Assembly: GCA_020849475.1 (NCBI GenBank)
Contig: JADLGE010000101.1
Span: 1 to 43,876, forward strand
Origin: Gammaproteobacteria bacterium
GTDB taxonomy: Bacteria; Pseudomonadota; Gammaproteobacteria; Ga0077536
DNA: 43,876 bases
Direction: 5' to 3'
Within the stretch, counting starts at the first letter, position 1. Each line of letters begins with the position of its first letter. The notes under the pieces were generated by a model that was not told the origin of the DNA, did no database searches, and saw only the letters and a program-made list of their open reading frames with translations. Below, in pieces: positions 17,360 through 28,507 of the stretch. Both the position numbers and the translations under genes were made by a program.

Positions 17360-20300
17360 ATGCCGCGTCGTGACGACATCAAGACCATTCTCCTGATCGG
17401 TGCCGGTCCCATCGTGATCGGCCAGGCCTGCGAGTTCGACTATTCCGGATCGCAAGCCTGCAAGGCGCTGCGCGATGAAGGTTACCGCGTGGTGCTGGTC
17501 AATTCGAATCCGGCCACCATCATGACCGACCCCGGCATGGCGGACGCCACCTATATCGAGCCGATACGCTGGCAGACCGTCGCGTCGATCATCGAACGCG
17601 AACGTCCCGATGCCCTGCTGCCGACCATGGGTGGCCAGACTGCGCTCAACTGCGCGCTCGATCTGGCGCGCGAGGGCGTGCTGGAAAAATTCGGTGTGGA
17701 ATTGATTGGCGCTTCGGAAGAAGCCATCGACAAGGCCGAAGACCGCTCCAAGTTCCGTGAAGCCATGAGCCGCATCGGTCTCGAATGCGCGCGGTCCTTC
17801 ATCGCGCACAATCTAGAGGATTGTCGCGCCGCGCAGAAGGAACTCGGCTTCCCGGTCATCATCCGGCCGTCCTTCACGCTCGGCGGTTCGGGTGGCGGCA
17901 TTGTGTACAACAAGGAAGATTTCGACGAAGCCTGCCGTCGCGGTCTCGACGCGTCGCCCACCACCGAAATCCTGCTGGAAGAATCGGTGCTGGGCTGGAA
18001 GGAATACGAGATGGAAGTCGTGCGCGACCGCGCCGACAACTGCATCATCGTGTGCTCGATCGAAAATCTCGACCCGATGGGTATTCACACCGGTGACTCG
18101 ATCACCGTCGCGCCGGCGCAGACGCTGACCGACAAGGAATACCAGATCATGCGCGACGCCTCGATCGCGGTGCTGCGCGAAATCGGCGTCGACACCGGCG
18201 GTTCGAACGTGCAGTTCGCGGTCAATCCCGACGACGGGCGCCTGATCGTGATTGAAATGAATCCGCGCGTGTCGCGTTCCTCGGCGCTGGCCTCCAAGGC
18301 CACCGGCTTTCCGATCGCGAAGGTCGCCGCCAAGCTCGCGGTCGGTTATACGCTGGACGAACTGCGCAACGAAATCACCGATGGCGCAACGCCGGCTTCG
18401 TTCGAGCCGACCATCGACTACGTGGTCACCAAGATCCCGCGTTTCACGTTTGAGAAATTCCCGCAGGCCGAAGACCGTCTCACCACGCAGATGAAATCGG
18501 TGGGTGAGGTGATGGCCATGGGGCGCACCTTCCAGGAATCCTTTCAGAAAGCGCTGCGCGGTCTCGAGACCGGCGCTACCGGCCTCGATGAAATCGATAC
18601 CAGCAAGATTGAACTGACCGATGTGCGTCTGCGTCGCGAGCTGACCGCCGCTGGCGCGCAGCGCATCTGGTATGTGGGCGAAGCTTTCCGCTGCGGCTAT
18701 TCGCTGGACGATGTGCACCAGATGACGCGCATCGATATGTGGTTCCTGACCGCCATCGCCGACATCATCAACGAAGAAGTGGCGGTGCTAGCCGGTGGCG
18801 TGGCGGCGCTCGACGCGCAGCGTCTGCGGGCTCTGAAGCGCAAAGGTTTCTCCGATGCGCGCCTCGCCAAGCTGGCCGGCGTGAGTGAAAACGAGCTGCG
18901 TGCGCGACGTCATGCCGCGGGCGTGCGGCCGGTGTTCAAGCGCGTCGATTCCTGCGCCGCCGAATTCGACGCCAGCACCGCCTACATGTACTCGACCTAC
19001 GAGGAAGAGTGCGAATCGCGGCCGACCGACAGACAGAAGATCATCGTGCTCGGCGGTGGCCCGAACCGCATTGGCCAGGGCATCGAATTCGATTACTGCT
19101 GCGTGCAGGCCTCGATGGCGGCGCGCGATGCCGGCTTCGAATCGATCATGATCAACTGCAATCCGGAAACGGTGTCGACCGATTACGACACTTCCGATCG
19201 TCTGTACTTCGAACCGCTGACGCTTGAAGACGTGCTGGAAATCGTCGCGGTCGAGAAGCCGCGCGGGGTCATCGTGCAGTTCGGTGGCCAGACGCCGCTG
19301 AAGCTCGCACGCGCCCTGGAAGCGGCCGGCGTGCCGATCATCGGCACCTCGCCCGATTCCATCGATCTGGCCGAAGATCGCGAGCGCTTCCAGCAGTTCC
19401 TCGAACGCGAAGGACTGCGTCAGCCGCCCAATCGCATCGTGCGTGATACCGCCGAAGCGACCGCGCGCGCGGCGGAGATCGGCTACCCCCTGGTGGTGCG
19501 TCCGTCCTATGTGCTCGGCGGACGCGCCATGGAAATCGTCTACAACGATCGCGACCTCGAACGTTACATGCAGGCCGCGGTGGCGGTCTCGAATGATTCG
19601 CCGGTGCTGCTCGACCATTTTCTCGAAGCCGCCATCGAAGTCGATGTCGATGCCATCTGTGACGGCCGCGACGTCCTCATCGGCGGCATCATGGAACATA
19701 TCGAACAGGCCGGTGTGCATTCCGGTGATTCGGCCTGCGCGCTACCACCCCATACCTTGACGCCAGCCATGCAGGATGAACTGCGCCGTCAGGTGGCAAC
19801 CATGGCGCGTGGCCTCAATGTCATTGGCCTCATGAACACCCAGTTTGCGATCCAGGGTGAGGATATCTTTGTCCTCGAGGTCAACCCGCGCGCTTCGCGC
19901 ACGGCGCCGTTCGTGTCCAAGGCCATTGGCCTGTCGCTGCCCTATGTCGCGGCGCGCTGCATGTTCGGTGAGTCGCTGGTCTTTCAGAACGCCGACAAGG
20001 AACGCACGCCGCCCTATTATTCGGTGAAGGAAGCGGTGTTCCCGTTCGTGAAGTTCCCCGGCGTCGACCCTTTGCTCGGCCCGGAAATGAAATCGACAGG
20101 CGAAGTGATGGGTATAGGCGCGACATTCGGCGAAGCCTTCGGCAAGGCCCAGCAGGCTGCCAACATGGCGCTGCCGAGCACCGGCAATGCGTTCCTGAGC
20201 GTGCGCGATGCCGACAAGCCGGCCGCCATCGAACTCGGCCACCTGCTCATCAATCAGGGCTTCCGCATCATTGCGACGCAAGGCACGGCAGCGGCGCTGC

Positions 20301-20581
20301 GCGAAGCGGGCGTCGAATGCCAGCGCGTCAACAAGGTCGGTGAAGGCCAGCCGCACATCGTCGACATGATCAAGAGCGACGAAATCGATCTCATCATCAA
20401 CACCACGGAAGGCAAGCAGGCGATTGGCGATTCCTACATGATTCGCACCAATGCGTTGAACCATCGCGTTGCGTACACCACCACCATGGCCGGTGCCCAC
20501 GCCGCGGTCATGGCCCTGGCCGATACCGGCACCGGCGACGTCCGTCGCCTGCAGGACTTGCATCGGGAGTGCAAGGTATGA
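17360..20581 (+). CDS. carB: Carbamoyl-phosphate synthase large subunit
   Basis: A 1073-residue ligase, equal in length to the E. coli enzyme. It contains the duplicated ATP-grasp halves: the first begins [20 protein letters not shown] and the second [20 protein letters not shown] near residue 557. ATP-binding segments [16 protein letters not shown] and [16 protein letters not shown] are both intact, as is the metal-binding [15 protein letters not shown]. The C-terminal methylglyoxal-synthase-like allosteric domain ([30 protein letters not shown]) is complete, so regulation by UMP and ornithine is possible. It ends in an overlap with greA (ATGA). Confidence 0.99.
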   Translation: MPRRDDIKTILLIGAGPIVIGQACEFDYSGSQACKALRDEGYRVVLVNSNPATIMTDPGMADATYIEPIRWQTVASIIERERPDALLPTMGGQTALNCALDLAREGVLEKFGVELIGASEEAIDKAEDRSKFREAMSRIGLECARSFIAHNLEDCRAAQKELGFPVIIRPSFTLGGSGGGIVYNKEDFDEACRRGLDASPTTEILLEESVLGWKEYEMEVVRDRADNCIIVCSIENLDPMGIHTGDSITVAPAQTLTDKEYQIMRDASIAVLREIGVDTGGSNVQFAVNPDDGRLIVIEMNPRVSRSSALASKATGFPIAKVAAKLAVGYTLDELRNEITDGATPASFEPTIDYVVTKIPRFTFEKFPQAEDRLTTQMKSVGEVMAMGRTFQESFQKALRGLETGATGLDEIDTSKIELTDVRLRRELTAAGAQRIWYVGEAFRCGYSLDDVHQMTRIDMWFLTAIADIINEEVAVLAGGVAALDAQRLRALKRKGFSDARLAKLAGVSENELRARRHAAGVRPVFKRVDSCAAEFDASTAYMYSTYEEECESRPTDRQKIIVLGGGPNRIGQGIEFDYCCVQASMAARDAGFESIMINCNPETVSTDYDTSDRLYFEPLTLEDVLEIVAVEKPRGVIVQFGGQTPLKLARALEAAGVPIIGTSPDSIDLAEDRERFQQFLEREGLRQPPNRIVRDTAEATARAAEIGYPLVVRPSYVLGGRAMEIVYNDRDLERYMQAAVAVSNDSPVLLDHFLEAAIEVDVDAICDGRDVLIGGIMEHIEQAGVHSGDSACALPPHTLTPAMQDELRRQVATMARGLNVIGLMNTQFAIQGEDIFVLEVNPRASRTAPFVSKAIGLSLPYVAARCMFGESLVFQNADKERTPPYYSVKEAVFPFVKFPGVDPLLGPEMKSTGEVMGIGATFGEAFGKAQQAANMALPSTGNAFLSVRDADKPAAIELGHLLINQGFRIIATQGTAAALREAGVECQRVNKVGEGQPHIVDMIKSDEIDLIINTTEGKQAIGDSYMIRTNALNHRVAYTTTMAGAHAAVMALADTGTGDVRRLQDLHRECKV

Positions 20582-21054
20582 TCAAAACGCCGATGACCGC
20601 CCAGGGCGCGCTGCGCCTGCGCGAAGAATTGCATCGTCGCAAGACTGAAGACCGCCCGCGCATCACGCAGGCCATCGCCGAAGCCCGCGCGCACGGCGAT
20701 CTGAAGGAAAACGCCGAATATCACGCCGCCCGCGAACAGCAAAGCTTCAATGAAGGGCGCATCAACGATATCGAAGGCAAGCTTTCCAACGCCGAGATCA
20801 TCGACGTCACCAAGCTCAATGCCCAGGGCAAGGTGGTGTTCGGCGCCACCGTCGAGCTGCTGAACGTCGAGACCAACGAAGAAGTGACGTGGAAAATCGT
20901 CGGTGAGGACGAAGCCGACGTCAAAGCGCGCATGATTTCGGTCAACTCCCCGATCGCCCGCGCCATGATCGGCAAGAGCGAAGGAGACACCGTGGTGGTC
21001 AAGGCCCCCAGCGGTGACATCGAGTACGAAGTCTTGAGCGTTCAGTACATCTAG
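20578..21054 (+). CDS. greA: Transcription elongation factor GreA
   Basis: A 158-residue factor that rescues backtracked RNA polymerase by stimulating transcript cleavage. The N-terminal coiled coil contains the tip motif [20 protein letters not shown] with the acidic residues that enter the polymerase channel. The FKBP-like C-terminal domain has FGATVELLN and the [18 protein letters not shown] segment. The ATG overlaps the carB stop by four bases and has GGGAG in front; a GTG three codons upstream is less likely. carB-greA cotranscription is known in Pseudomonas. rlmE follows after one base. Confidence 0.98.
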   Translation: MIKTPMTAQGALRLREELHRRKTEDRPRITQAIAEARAHGDLKENAEYHAAREQQSFNEGRINDIEGKLSNAEIIDVTKLNAQGKVVFGATVELLNVETNEEVTWKIVGEDEADVKARMISVNSPIARAMIGKSEGDTVVVKAPSGDIEYEVLSVQYI

Positions 21055-21055
21055 C

Positions 21056-21673
21056 GTGGCCCGCCGCGGTTCCAGCAGCCGCTGGCTGCAACGCCAGAAT
21101 GCTGATCCCTTCGTCAAACAGCGCGACCAGCACGGCTATCGGTCGCGCGCCGCCTACAAACTGCAGGAACTGGCCAGGAAGGATCAGCTGATCCGCGGTG
21201 CCGCGTCAGTGCTCGATCTCGGCGCGGCCCCCGGCGGCTGGACCCAGGTGGCGGTGGAACTGGCTGGCCCACGTGGCAAGGTCGTCGCCATGGACATCCT
21301 CGACATGGAGCCAGTGCCGGGCGCGACCTTCATTCACGGCGATTGCCGCGACCCGGCCGTGCAGGCCGAGGTCATCGCCGCGGTCGGCGGCAAGCTCGAC
21401 CTTGTAATGTCCGACATGGCCCCCAATATCACCGGTCTCAAGGACGTCGACGAGGCCGGCATGGTGGAATTGGCCGAGATTACCCTCGACCTTGCCGATG
21501 AACTCTTGCGGCCCGGCGGCAGTCTGCTCATAAAACTGTTTCAGTTTGCCGATACAGAATTGGTCGTGAAGCGTATCAAGGGAAGCTTTGGTCATGTTTC
21601 GCGACGCAAGCCCGAAGCTTCACGCGCCGAGTCGCGTGAGTTTTATGTCGTGGCAAAACAATATGGTATATAG
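21056..21673 (+). CDS. rlmE: 23S rRNA 2'-O-ribose U2552 methyltransferase RlmE (FtsJ)
   Basis: A 205-residue SAM-dependent methyltransferase that modifies U2552 of 23S rRNA late in 50S assembly. The SAM motif is VLDLGAAPGGWTQVA. The K-D-K-E catalytic tetrad is present at K35 (AAYKLQEL), D120 (SDMAPN), K160 (LIKLFQ) and E195 (SREFYVVA). It starts with GTG one base after greA. The rlmE-ftsH pairing is the same as in E. coli, where it is a heat-shock operon, but no sigma-32 site was found directly upstream here. Confidence 0.97.
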   Translation: MARRGSSSRWLQRQNADPFVKQRDQHGYRSRAAYKLQELARKDQLIRGAASVLDLGAAPGGWTQVAVELAGPRGKVVAMDILDMEPVPGATFIHGDCRDPAVQAEVIAAVGGKLDLVMSDMAPNITGLKDVDEAGMVELAEITLDLADELLRPGGSLLIKLFQFADTELVVKRIKGSFGHVSRRKPEASRAESREFYVVAKQYGI

Positions 21674-21754
21674 TTTTTCTGCCCCCTGGGCTGCATTCTC
21701 CGCAGGCACGCGCTGTGGACCGGCACGGGCTTCCTGGAAGTAAACAAGGCTCAT

Positions 21755-23680
21755 ATGGCTAGAAATCTTGTCCTCTGGATCGTCATCGCCCTGGTGCTGA
21801 TGCTGGTTTTCCAGAATTTCACACCGCGTCATGGCGCCTCGCGGGCCATCGATTACTCGGATTTCGTCACCGAAGCCAAGAGCGGCCGTGTGTCCAAGGT
21901 GCTGTTGGATGGTCAGACCATCGAGATCGAGATGCACGACGGCTCGCATCTCTTTACCTACAGTCCGGAAACAGACAACAGCCCGCTGATCGGCACCCTG
22001 CTCGACAATAATGTCCGCATCGAGGCCCAGGCCCCGGATCGCCAGGGTCTGTTGATGCAGATTTTCATTTCCTGGTTCCCCTTCCTGCTGCTCATTGCGG
22101 TGTGGATTTACCTCATGCGCCAGATGCAGGGCGGCGCCGGTGGTCGCGGCGCGATGTCGTTCGGCAAGAGCCGTGCGCGCCTCCTGGGTGAAGATCAGAT
22201 CCGCATTACTTTCAACGATGTCGCCGGCGTCGACGAGGCCAAGGAAGAGGTCAAGGAGCTGGTCGATTTCCTGAAAGACCCGGGCAAGTTCCAGAAGCTT
22301 GGCGGCAAGATTCCGCGCGGCGTGTTGATGGTCGGCTCGCCCGGTACCGGCAAGACCCTACTGGCCAAGGCCATCGCCGGCGAAGCCAAGGTGCCGTTCT
22401 TCACTATCTCGGGTTCGGATTTCGTGGAAATGTTCGTGGGTGTGGGCGCGTCCCGCGTGCGCGACATGTTCGAGCAGGCCAAGAAGCACGCGCCGTGCAT
22501 CATCTTTATCGATGAAATCGACGCGGTCGGCCGTCATCGCGGCGCCGGCCTCGGCGGTGGCCATGACGAGCGCGAGCAAACCCTGAACCAGTTGCTGGTC
22601 GAGATGGACGGTTTCGACGGCAACGAGGGCATCATCATCATTGCCGCCACCAACCGTCCCGACGTGCTCGACCCGGCACTGCTGCGTCCCGGCCGCTTTG
22701 ACCGTCAGGTGGTGGTGCCGCTGCCGGACATCCGTGGTCGCGAACAGATTCTGAAAGTGCACATGCGCAAGGTGCCGGTCGCGGAAGACGTCAAGCCGGC
22801 CATCCTGGCGCGTGGTACGCCGGGCTTCTCGGGCGCGGATCTCGCCAACCTGGTCAACGAGGCCGCGTTGTTCGCAGCGCGTTCCAACAAGCGCCTGGTC
22901 GACATGGATGAATTCGAAAAGGCCAAGGACAAAATCATGATGGGCGCCGAGCGCCGCTCGATGGTGATGAGCGACAAGGAAAAGCGCCTGACGGCTTTCC
23001 ACGAAGCCGGTCACGCCATCGTCGGTCGCCTGGTGCCCGAGCATGACCCGGTCTACAAGGTCACCATCATTCCACGCGGCCGTGCGCTTGGGTTGACGAT
23101 GTATCTGCCGGAAGAAGACCGCTACAGCTCCAGCAAGGAGTCGCTGGAAAGCCGAATTTCGACCTTGTTCGGTGGCCGTATCGCCGAGGAAATCGTGTTC
23201 GGGCCGACCGCCGTCACGACCGGCGCGTCGAACGACATCGAGCGCGCCACCGAAATCGCACGCAACATGGTGACGCGCTGGGGCCTGTCGGCCAAGCTCG
23301 GCCCCATGACCTACAGCGACGACGAAGGCGAGGTGTTCCTCGGCCGGTCGGTCACGCAACACAAGATGGTGTCCGATGAAACCGCGCACCTCATCGATGA
23401 AGAAGTGCGCGACATCGTTGATCGCAATTACCAGCGTGCCCGCACGCTGCTCGAAACCAACCTCGAGCAGTTGAACGTGATGGCCGAAGCGCTGATCAAG
23501 TACGAGACACTGGGCGTCGACCAGATCGACGACATCATGATGGGCCGCGCCCCGCGGCCGCCGGAAGATTGGATGGATGACGATTCTTCGCGTGGTGCCC
23601 GTGGCCCCGATGTCGAAGACAAACCGGCCACCGACAAAGGCAAGGACGGCAAGATCGGTGGGCCCGCCAGCCTGCATTGA
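21755..23680 (+). CDS. ftsH: ATP-dependent zinc metalloprotease FtsH
   Basis: A 641-residue membrane AAA+ protease (E. coli 644) that degrades misfolded membrane proteins and regulators such as sigma-32 and LpxC. Transmembrane segments lie at about 4-22 and 103-122, flanking a periplasmic domain. Walker A reads GSPGTGKT at 194-201, with serine where E. coli has proline; Walker B is [11 protein letters not shown], and the second region of homology is intact ([20 protein letters not shown]). The zinc motif HEAGH is at 416-420. The tail is acidic and charged. A short gap of 81 bases follows rlmE. The usual downstream folP is missing; glmM follows after 158 bases. Confidence 0.98.
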   Translation: MARNLVLWIVIALVLMLVFQNFTPRHGASRAIDYSDFVTEAKSGRVSKVLLDGQTIEIEMHDGSHLFTYSPETDNSPLIGTLLDNNVRIEAQAPDRQGLLMQIFISWFPFLLLIAVWIYLMRQMQGGAGGRGAMSFGKSRARLLGEDQIRITFNDVAGVDEAKEEVKELVDFLKDPGKFQKLGGKIPRGVLMVGSPGTGKTLLAKAIAGEAKVPFFTISGSDFVEMFVGVGASRVRDMFEQAKKHAPCIIFIDEIDAVGRHRGAGLGGGHDEREQTLNQLLVEMDGFDGNEGIIIIAATNRPDVLDPALLRPGRFDRQVVVPLPDIRGREQILKVHMRKVPVAEDVKPAILARGTPGFSGADLANLVNEAALFAARSNKRLVDMDEFEKAKDKIMMGAERRSMVMSDKEKRLTAFHEAGHAIVGRLVPEHDPVYKVTIIPRGRALGLTMYLPEEDRYSSSKESLESRISTLFGGRIAEEIVFGPTAVTTGASNDIERATEIARNMVTRWGLSAKLGPMTYSDDEGEVFLGRSVTQHKMVSDETAHLIDEEVRDIVDRNYQRARTLLETNLEQLNVMAEALIKYETLGVDQIDDIMMGRAPRPPEDWMDDDSSRGARGPDVEDKPATDKGKDGKIGGPASLH

Positions 23681-23688
23681 GCGCCTGC

Positions 23689-23706
23689 GGTTAACGCTTG
23701 TTAACC
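23689..23706. repeat. Short inverted repeat after ftsH
   Basis: GGTTAAC-GCTT-GTTAACC is a 7-bp perfect dyad nine bases after the ftsH stop. Without a T-run it may be a 3'-end hairpin or an operator. A TATAAG box follows it at 23716-23721 and could be a -10 for glmM, with weak support. Confidence 0.35.
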
Positions 23707-23742
23707 TATTGCCGCTATAAGACTCCAGGCCGGTAGCGCGGC

Positions 23743-23758
23743 TGTGATGCGAATCACG
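23743..23758. promoter_or_regulatory. CRP/Vfr/Clp-like palindrome upstream of glmM
   Basis: TGTGA-TGCGAA-TCACG matches the CRP-type half sites TGTGA-N6-TCACA at nine of ten positions and extends into a longer imperfect dyad (CGGCTGTGAT...ATCACGGCCG). It lies 81 bases before the glmM start. It could equally be a plain hairpin. Confidence 0.3.
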
Positions 23759-23838
23759 GCCGCGGCTTCCGCGCTCCTGTTATTTTCGAACAAACGCTTC
23801 AAACGATTTCTGCCCTGCGGCTGGGCGAGGTGCATTCC

Positions 23839-25215
23839 ATGAGTGAGCGCAAGCGCAAATATTTCGGTACCGATGGCATTCGCGGCATGGTGGGTGAGCA
23901 TCCCATCACCCCCGACTTCGTCATGAAGCTCGGTTGGGCTGCGGGCCGCGTCTTGAGTGCCCATGCGCCCGGGCGCCAGAAAGTACTGATTGGCAAGGAC
24001 ACTCGCGTTTCAGGCTACATGTTCGAGTCGGCGCTGGAAGCGGGACTGTCCGCCGCTGGCATCGACATCCATCTGCTCGGGCCCATGCCGACCCCCGGCA
24101 TCGCTTACCTCACCCGCACGTTTCATGCGCAGGCCGGCATCGTGATCAGCGCCTCGCACAATGCTTTCGAAGACAACGGCATCAAATTCTTCTCGCATGA
24201 CGGCGCCAAGCTGCCCGACGAGATTGAGCTTGAGATCGAAGCCGAACTCGACCGCCCGCTGGAAACGGTCACCTCGCGCAATCTTGGCAAGGCGCGGCGC
24301 GTGGAAGACGCGGCCGGTCGCTACATTGAATTCTGTAAAGGCACAGTGCGTTCCAGCATCAATCTTGCCGGTTTGAAAATGGTGGTCGACTGCGCCAACG
24401 GCGCGACTTATCACATCGCGCCGGCGGTGTTCTCTGAACTCGGCGCCCAGGTCATCACGCTCGGCAATACGCCGGACGGCTTCAATATCAATCACGAATG
24501 CGGCGCCACCGAGCCCGGCGCGTTGCAGGCGGCCGTGCTGAAACACGGCGCCGATGTCGGCGTGGCACTCGATGGTGATGGTGATCGCCTGATCATGGTC
24601 GACGCCAAGGGCGAACTGGTCGATGGCGACGAACTGGTGTTCATCATCGCCCGCCGTCGTCAGCAACTCGGTCAACTGCGCGGCAGCGTGGTCGGCACGC
24701 AGATGAGCAACCTGGGTCTCGAGCAGGCCATACGCACCATTGGTCTTGGCTTTGAACGGGCCAAGGTCGGTGATCGCTACATCCTCGAAAAGCTGCGCGA
24801 CGGTGGCTGGACCTTGGGCGGAGAGTCGTCGGGACACATCATCTGCCTCGATCTCACCACCACCGGCGATGGCATCATCTCCGCGCTGCAGGTACTGGAG
24901 GCGATGATAGGCGGTGAGCAGTCGCTCCATGATCTCAAGAGTGGCATGCAGAAATGCCCGCAGACGCTCGTCAATGTGCGTATGGAAAGAAAAATCGACG
25001 TGATGTCATTGCCGGACGTGCAACGCGCCGTGACCCAGGCCGAAGCGCGTCTTGCCAACAGTGGTCGCGTGCTGCTGCGTCCGTCCGGTACCGAGCCTGT
25101 GATCCGGGTGATGGTCGAAGGCCGGGATTCAGCGCTGGTCGAGGAAATGGCCAACGATATCGCGCGCAAGGTTGAAAGCGCGGCGCGCGTCGCAATTGCC
25201 GAAGTTGCGGCCTGA
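23839..25215 (+). CDS. glmM: Phosphoglucosamine mutase
   Basis: A 458-residue alpha-D-phosphohexomutase that converts glucosamine-6-phosphate to glucosamine-1-phosphate for peptidoglycan and lipopolysaccharide. It begins with [20 protein letters not shown]. The active serine is S106 in [17 protein letters not shown], the metal loop DGDGDR is at 245-250, and the sugar loop GGESSGHII and phosphate loop [12 protein letters not shown] follow. The start at ATG 23839 has GAGGTG before it; a GTG at 23830 is an alternative. The stop codon sits inside a 14-bp perfect hairpin shared with the convergent dapD. Confidence 0.97.
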   Translation: MSERKRKYFGTDGIRGMVGEHPITPDFVMKLGWAAGRVLSAHAPGRQKVLIGKDTRVSGYMFESALEAGLSAAGIDIHLLGPMPTPGIAYLTRTFHAQAGIVISASHNAFEDNGIKFFSHDGAKLPDEIELEIEAELDRPLETVTSRNLGKARRVEDAAGRYIEFCKGTVRSSINLAGLKMVVDCANGATYHIAPAVFSELGAQVITLGNTPDGFNINHECGATEPGALQAAVLKHGADVGVALDGDGDRLIMVDAKGELVDGDELVFIIARRRQQLGQLRGSVVGTQMSNLGLEQAIRTIGLGFERAKVGDRYILEKLRDGGWTLGGESSGHIICLDLTTTGDGIISALQVLEAMIGGEQSLHDLKSGMQKCPQTLVNVRMERKIDVMSLPDVQRAVTQAEARLANSGRVLLRPSGTEPVIRVMVEGRDSALVEEMANDIARKVESAARVAIAEVAA

Positions 25216-25231
25216 GCAGGCCGCAACTTCG
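25200..25231. terminator. Bidirectional hairpin at the glmM/dapD convergent junction
   Basis: A perfect 14-bp stem (25200-25213 and 25218-25231, CGAAGTTGCGGCCT) with the 4-base loop GAGC includes the glmM stop codon and ends 14 bases before the dapD stop. It can form in either transcript. No long T-run follows. Confidence 0.65.
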
Positions 25232-25244
25232 ATACGCGGATAAC

Positions 25245-26063
25245 TTAAACGCGCAGCAACTCGTTGATGCCGGTCTTGGCGCGAGTCTTGGCATCAACCT
25301 TCTTCACGATCACCGCGCAATAGAGACTGTGGCTGCCGTCTTCCGCCGGCAAATTGCCTGACACCACCACCGAACCCGGTGGCACATGACCGTAGCTGAC
25401 GGTACGCGTCTCACGGTCGTAGATCTTGGTGCTCTGACCGATGTAGACGCCCATCGAAATCACCGAGCCGGCGCCGACGATCACACCTTCGACGATTTCC
25501 GAACGCGCACCGATGAAGCAGTTGTCTTCGATGATGGTCGGTGATGCCTGCACCGGTTCCAGCACGCCGCCGATACCGACGCCACCCGACAGATGCACGT
25601 TCTTGCCAATTTGCGCGCAGGAGCCAACCGTTGCCCAGGTGTCGACCATGGTGCCGCTGTCGACATAGGCGCCGATGTTGACGTAGCTCGGCATGAGGAT
25701 CACGCCTGGTGCGATGAAGCAGCCGCGTCGCGCCACCGCCGGCGGCACCACGCGTGCGCCAATCTTCTCGAACTCGGCCTGCTGCATGCCGGCGAACTTC
25801 AGCGGTACTTTGTCGAAGTAATTGGTCGCGCCGCTCGGCATGACTTCATTGCCGGCGAGCTTGAACGACAGCAGCACGGCCTTCTTGGCCCATTCGTTGA
25901 CCTTCCAGCCGCTGTCGGTCGGTTCTGCCACGCGCAGGGTGCCGGCGTCGAGCGCCGACAAGGTGCTGGCGATGGCATCGCGCAGCTCGGCGCTGGCGTT
26001 CTTGGCATCGATATCGGCGCGACGCTCGAAAGCGTCATTGATGATGGTGGCCAATTCACTCAT
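25245..26063 (-). CDS. dapD: 2,3,4,5-tetrahydropyridine-2,6-dicarboxylate N-succinyltransferase
   Basis: A 272-residue acyltransferase of the succinylase branch of lysine and diaminopimelate synthesis. It starts [18 protein letters not shown]. The left-handed beta-helix is visible as hexapeptide repeats around [39 protein letters not shown] and [20 protein letters not shown]. The C-terminal segment [17 protein letters not shown] is typical. The ATG at 26063 is four bases after the dapC stop, so the two are coupled. Its upstream frame runs through dapC but is not coding there. Confidence 0.97.
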   Translation of the reverse strand: MSELATIINDAFERRADIDAKNASAELRDAIASTLSALDAGTLRVAEPTDSGWKVNEWAKKAVLLSFKLAGNEVMPSGATNYFDKVPLKFAGMQQAEFEKIGARVVPPAVARRGCFIAPGVILMPSYVNIGAYVDSGTMVDTWATVGSCAQIGKNVHLSGGVGIGGVLEPVQASPTIIEDNCFIGARSEIVEGVIVGAGSVISMGVYIGQSTKIYDRETRTVSYGHVPPGSVVVSGNLPAEDGSHSLYCAVIVKKVDAKTRAKTGINELLRV

Positions 26064-26067
26064 GGCT

Positions 26068-27276
26068 TTAGAGTCCTTGCAGTTGGCGAAGTACGGGTTG
26101 CATGCGTTGCGCCGCCTGGACGCATTCGTCCTGGTCGGCCACCAGCGCAATGCGCAAACGGTGTTTGCCGGGATTGCCGTGCTGGCTGGTGCGCGCGAGG
26201 AAACTGCCGGGCAGCACCAGCACGCCGGCCGCGCCGAGCAGGCGCTCGCAGGCGAGGAGATCGTCGGCCTCGACTTCGGGCCATAGATAGAAACCCGCGG
26301 CGGGCTGGGTAAGTTTGGCGACACTCGCCAGCAACGGCACCACCGCATCGAACTTGCGGCGATACAGTGCGCGATTGGTGATGACGTGCTCTTCGTCGGT
26401 CCACGCCGCGATGCTGGCATGTTGTACATGCACCGGCATCGCGCCGCCCTGGTAGGTGCGGTAGCGATAGAAGGGGTCGATGATGGCGGCGTCGCCCGCC
26501 ACGAAGCCCGAGCGCAGACCCGGCGCATTGGAGCGCTTGGAAAGACTGTGCATCACCAGGCAGTGCCGGAAATCCTCGCGGCCGTTGGCTGCGCACCATT
26601 CGAGCAGACCGAGGGGTGGCCGCTGCTCGTCGTAATAGAGTTCGCTGTAGCACTCGTCGGCGACGATCACGAAGCCATGCCGGTCGGCCAGCGCTGTGAG
26701 GCGCGCGTAGTCCTCGCCGGTGAGAATGGCGCCTGACGGGTTGCCCGGCGAACATACATAAATGAGTGCGGTCCGCGCCCACACGCTGTCCGGCACCGCG
26801 TCCCAGTCCGGACGGAAATCGAGTTCGGCCGGGCAATGCAGGAAGTACGGGCTGCCGCCGGCCAGCAGCGCGGCGCCCTCGTAGATTTGATAGAAAGGAT
26901 TGGGCATCACCACCAGGTTGCGCGTGCTGTTCGCCGCGACCACGCATTGTGCGATCGCAAACAGCGCTTCCCGGGTGCCGTTGACCGGCAGCACGTGACG
27001 TTCGGCGTCGAGCAGTCCCGCGCGCACATGAAAGCGGCGATTGGCCCAATCCACGATCGCCTGGCGCAGTTCAACGATGCCGCGCGTCGCGGGATAGCGC
27101 GCCGTGCCATCCAGATGGGCGATGAGGGCTTGATGCACGCGCGGCGGGGTCGGGTGCTGGGGCTCGCCTATCGACAGATTTATCAATGGCAGCCCGGCCG
27201 GTGGTTGCACGCGGGCCCGGATCGCGGCGAGCTGTTCGAAGGGATAGGGCTTGAGTTCGAGCAATCCGGGATTCAT
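26068..27276 (-). CDS. dapC: Succinyldiaminopimelate transaminase
   Basis: A 402-residue fold-type I, PLP-dependent aminotransferase. It converts N-succinyl-2-amino-6-ketopimelate, the DapD product, to N-succinyl-diaminopimelate. Family features are [19 protein letters not shown] at the start, [40 protein letters not shown] and the PLP lysine K247 in [15 protein letters not shown]. The start is ATG 27276; upstream in-frame sequence belongs to the leuB region and is not this protein. dapC immediately precedes dapD on the same strand and is divergent from leuB across 126 bases. Many bacteria use ArgD for this step, so a dedicated gene next to dapD is informative. Confidence 0.93.
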   Translation of the reverse strand: MNPGLLELKPYPFEQLAAIRARVQPPAGLPLINLSIGEPQHPTPPRVHQALIAHLDGTARYPATRGIVELRQAIVDWANRRFHVRAGLLDAERHVLPVNGTREALFAIAQCVVAANSTRNLVVMPNPFYQIYEGAALLAGGSPYFLHCPAELDFRPDWDAVPDSVWARTALIYVCSPGNPSGAILTGEDYARLTALADRHGFVIVADECYSELYYDEQRPPLGLLEWCAANGREDFRHCLVMHSLSKRSNAPGLRSGFVAGDAAIIDPFYRYRTYQGGAMPVHVQHASIAAWTDEEHVITNRALYRRKFDAVVPLLASVAKLTQPAAGFYLWPEVEADDLLACERLLGAAGVLVLPGSFLARTSQHGNPGKHRLRIALVADQDECVQAAQRMQPVLRQLQGL

Positions 27277-27307
27277 GGGCTGGAGGCTGGCTGCCGTGGA
27301 GCGGCGG

Positions 27308-27313
27308 AGTATA
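27308..27313 (-). promoter_or_regulatory. Possible -10 of the dapC-dapD promoter
   Basis: TATACT on the minus strand lies 31 bases before the dapC ATG in the divergent gap with leuB. The -35 is not recognisable. Confidence 0.35.
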
Positions 27314-27402
27314 ACCGGAAAGGCGCGCGCCGATTGGCGTGGTGTAAGGCGCTTCACTCTTGCTGTATCCTTGCGGCCTTTTTTTCGTGCCGGAACAGAG
27401 CT

Positions 27403-28479
27403 ATGACGCACAAGATTCTTCTCATCGCGGGGGACGGCATCGGTCCTGAAATCGTCGGCGCGGCCGAGGACGTCATCAACGCCCTGCGCAGTCGCTTCGG
27501 TTTCAACTGCGAGCTTGAACATGCATTGATGGGGGGCTGCGCGATCGACGCCCACGGCACCGCATTGCCCGATGTCACGCTCGAGCGCGCGCGCGCCTGT
27601 GATGCCATTGTGCTCGGCGCCGTCGGCGGTCCGAAATGGGACAAGGTTGAGCGCGCCATCCGCCCCGAGCGCGGCTTGTTGAAGCTGCGCTCGGAACTCG
27701 ACCTGTTCTGCAATCTGCGCCCGGCGGTGTTGTTTCCGGCGCTGGTAGATGCGTCGACCCTGAAACCCGAAGTGGTGTCGGGGCTCGACATCATGATTAT
27801 CCGCGAACTGACCAGCGGCATTTATTTTGGCCAGCCGCGCGGCATCGAGACCACCGCCGATGGTAAGCGCCGCGGTTACAACACGCTGGCCTACACCGAG
27901 GACGAGATCGTGCGCATTGCGCGCCGTGGTTTCGAAGTGGCGCGCCAGCGCAACCGCAGGCTGTGCTCGGTGGACAAGGCCAATGTGCTCGAGGTTACCG
28001 AACTGTGGCGTGAAATCGTGCAGAACATGGCGAGCGAATATCCCGACGTCGAGGTCTCGCACATGTATGTGGACAACGCCGCCATGCAACTGGTGCGCGC
28101 GCCCAAGCAGTTCGATGTATTGGTCACCGACAATATGTTCGGCGACATCCTGTCGGATCTCGCTTCGATGCTGACCGGTTCCATCGGCATGCTGCCGTCG
28201 GCATCTTTGAACGCTGACAACAAGGGCATGTACGAACCGATACACGGCTCGGCGCCGGACATCGCTGGCAAGAACGTCGCCAATCCACTCGCCACCATTC
28301 TCTCGGCGAGCATGATGATGCGCTATACCTTGGGCGAGGCGGCGCTGGCGGACAAAGTCGAGGCTGCGGTGTCGCGCGTGCTGGAGCAAGGGCTGCGCAC
28401 GGCCGATATCGCCACTGCCGGCTGCCGCACGGTCGGCACCCGGGAAATGGGCGCGGCGGTGATCGCCGCCCTGCAATAG
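27403..28479 (+). CDS. leuB: 3-isopropylmalate dehydrogenase
   Basis: A 358-residue NAD-dependent decarboxylating dehydrogenase, third step of leucine synthesis. It begins [19 protein letters not shown]. Substrate-binding arginines lie in [21 protein letters not shown] and the [16 protein letters not shown] segment; [12 protein letters not shown] supplies the catalytic lysine, and [20 protein letters not shown] carries the metal aspartates. NAD specificity is supported by [18 protein letters not shown]. The ATG is preceded by GGAA. leuC and leuD, which usually precede it, are not here: dapC is upstream in the opposite direction. Confidence 0.97.
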   Translation: MTHKILLIAGDGIGPEIVGAAEDVINALRSRFGFNCELEHALMGGCAIDAHGTALPDVTLERARACDAIVLGAVGGPKWDKVERAIRPERGLLKLRSELDLFCNLRPAVLFPALVDASTLKPEVVSGLDIMIIRELTSGIYFGQPRGIETTADGKRRGYNTLAYTEDEIVRIARRGFEVARQRNRRLCSVDKANVLEVTELWREIVQNMASEYPDVEVSHMYVDNAAMQLVRAPKQFDVLVTDNMFGDILSDLASMLTGSIGMLPSASLNADNKGMYEPIHGSAPDIAGKNVANPLATILSASMMMRYTLGEAALADKVEAAVSRVLEQGLRTADIATAGCRTVGTREMGAAVIAALQ

Positions 28480-28507
28480 CGCGCAACAGGTTTAACGGAC
28501 AGTAATC

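Noticed and set aside
21620..21645. Hairpin TCACGCG-N6-CGCGTGA followed by GTTTTA near the end of rlmE
   Set aside because: It looks like an intrinsic terminator but lies inside conserved codons, including the catalytic glutamate region, 35 bases before the stop.
26064..26528. Long N-terminal extension of DapD reading through dapC
   Set aside because: DapD similarity starts exactly at MSELATI (26063), and the extension is a shadow of dapC codons in another frame.
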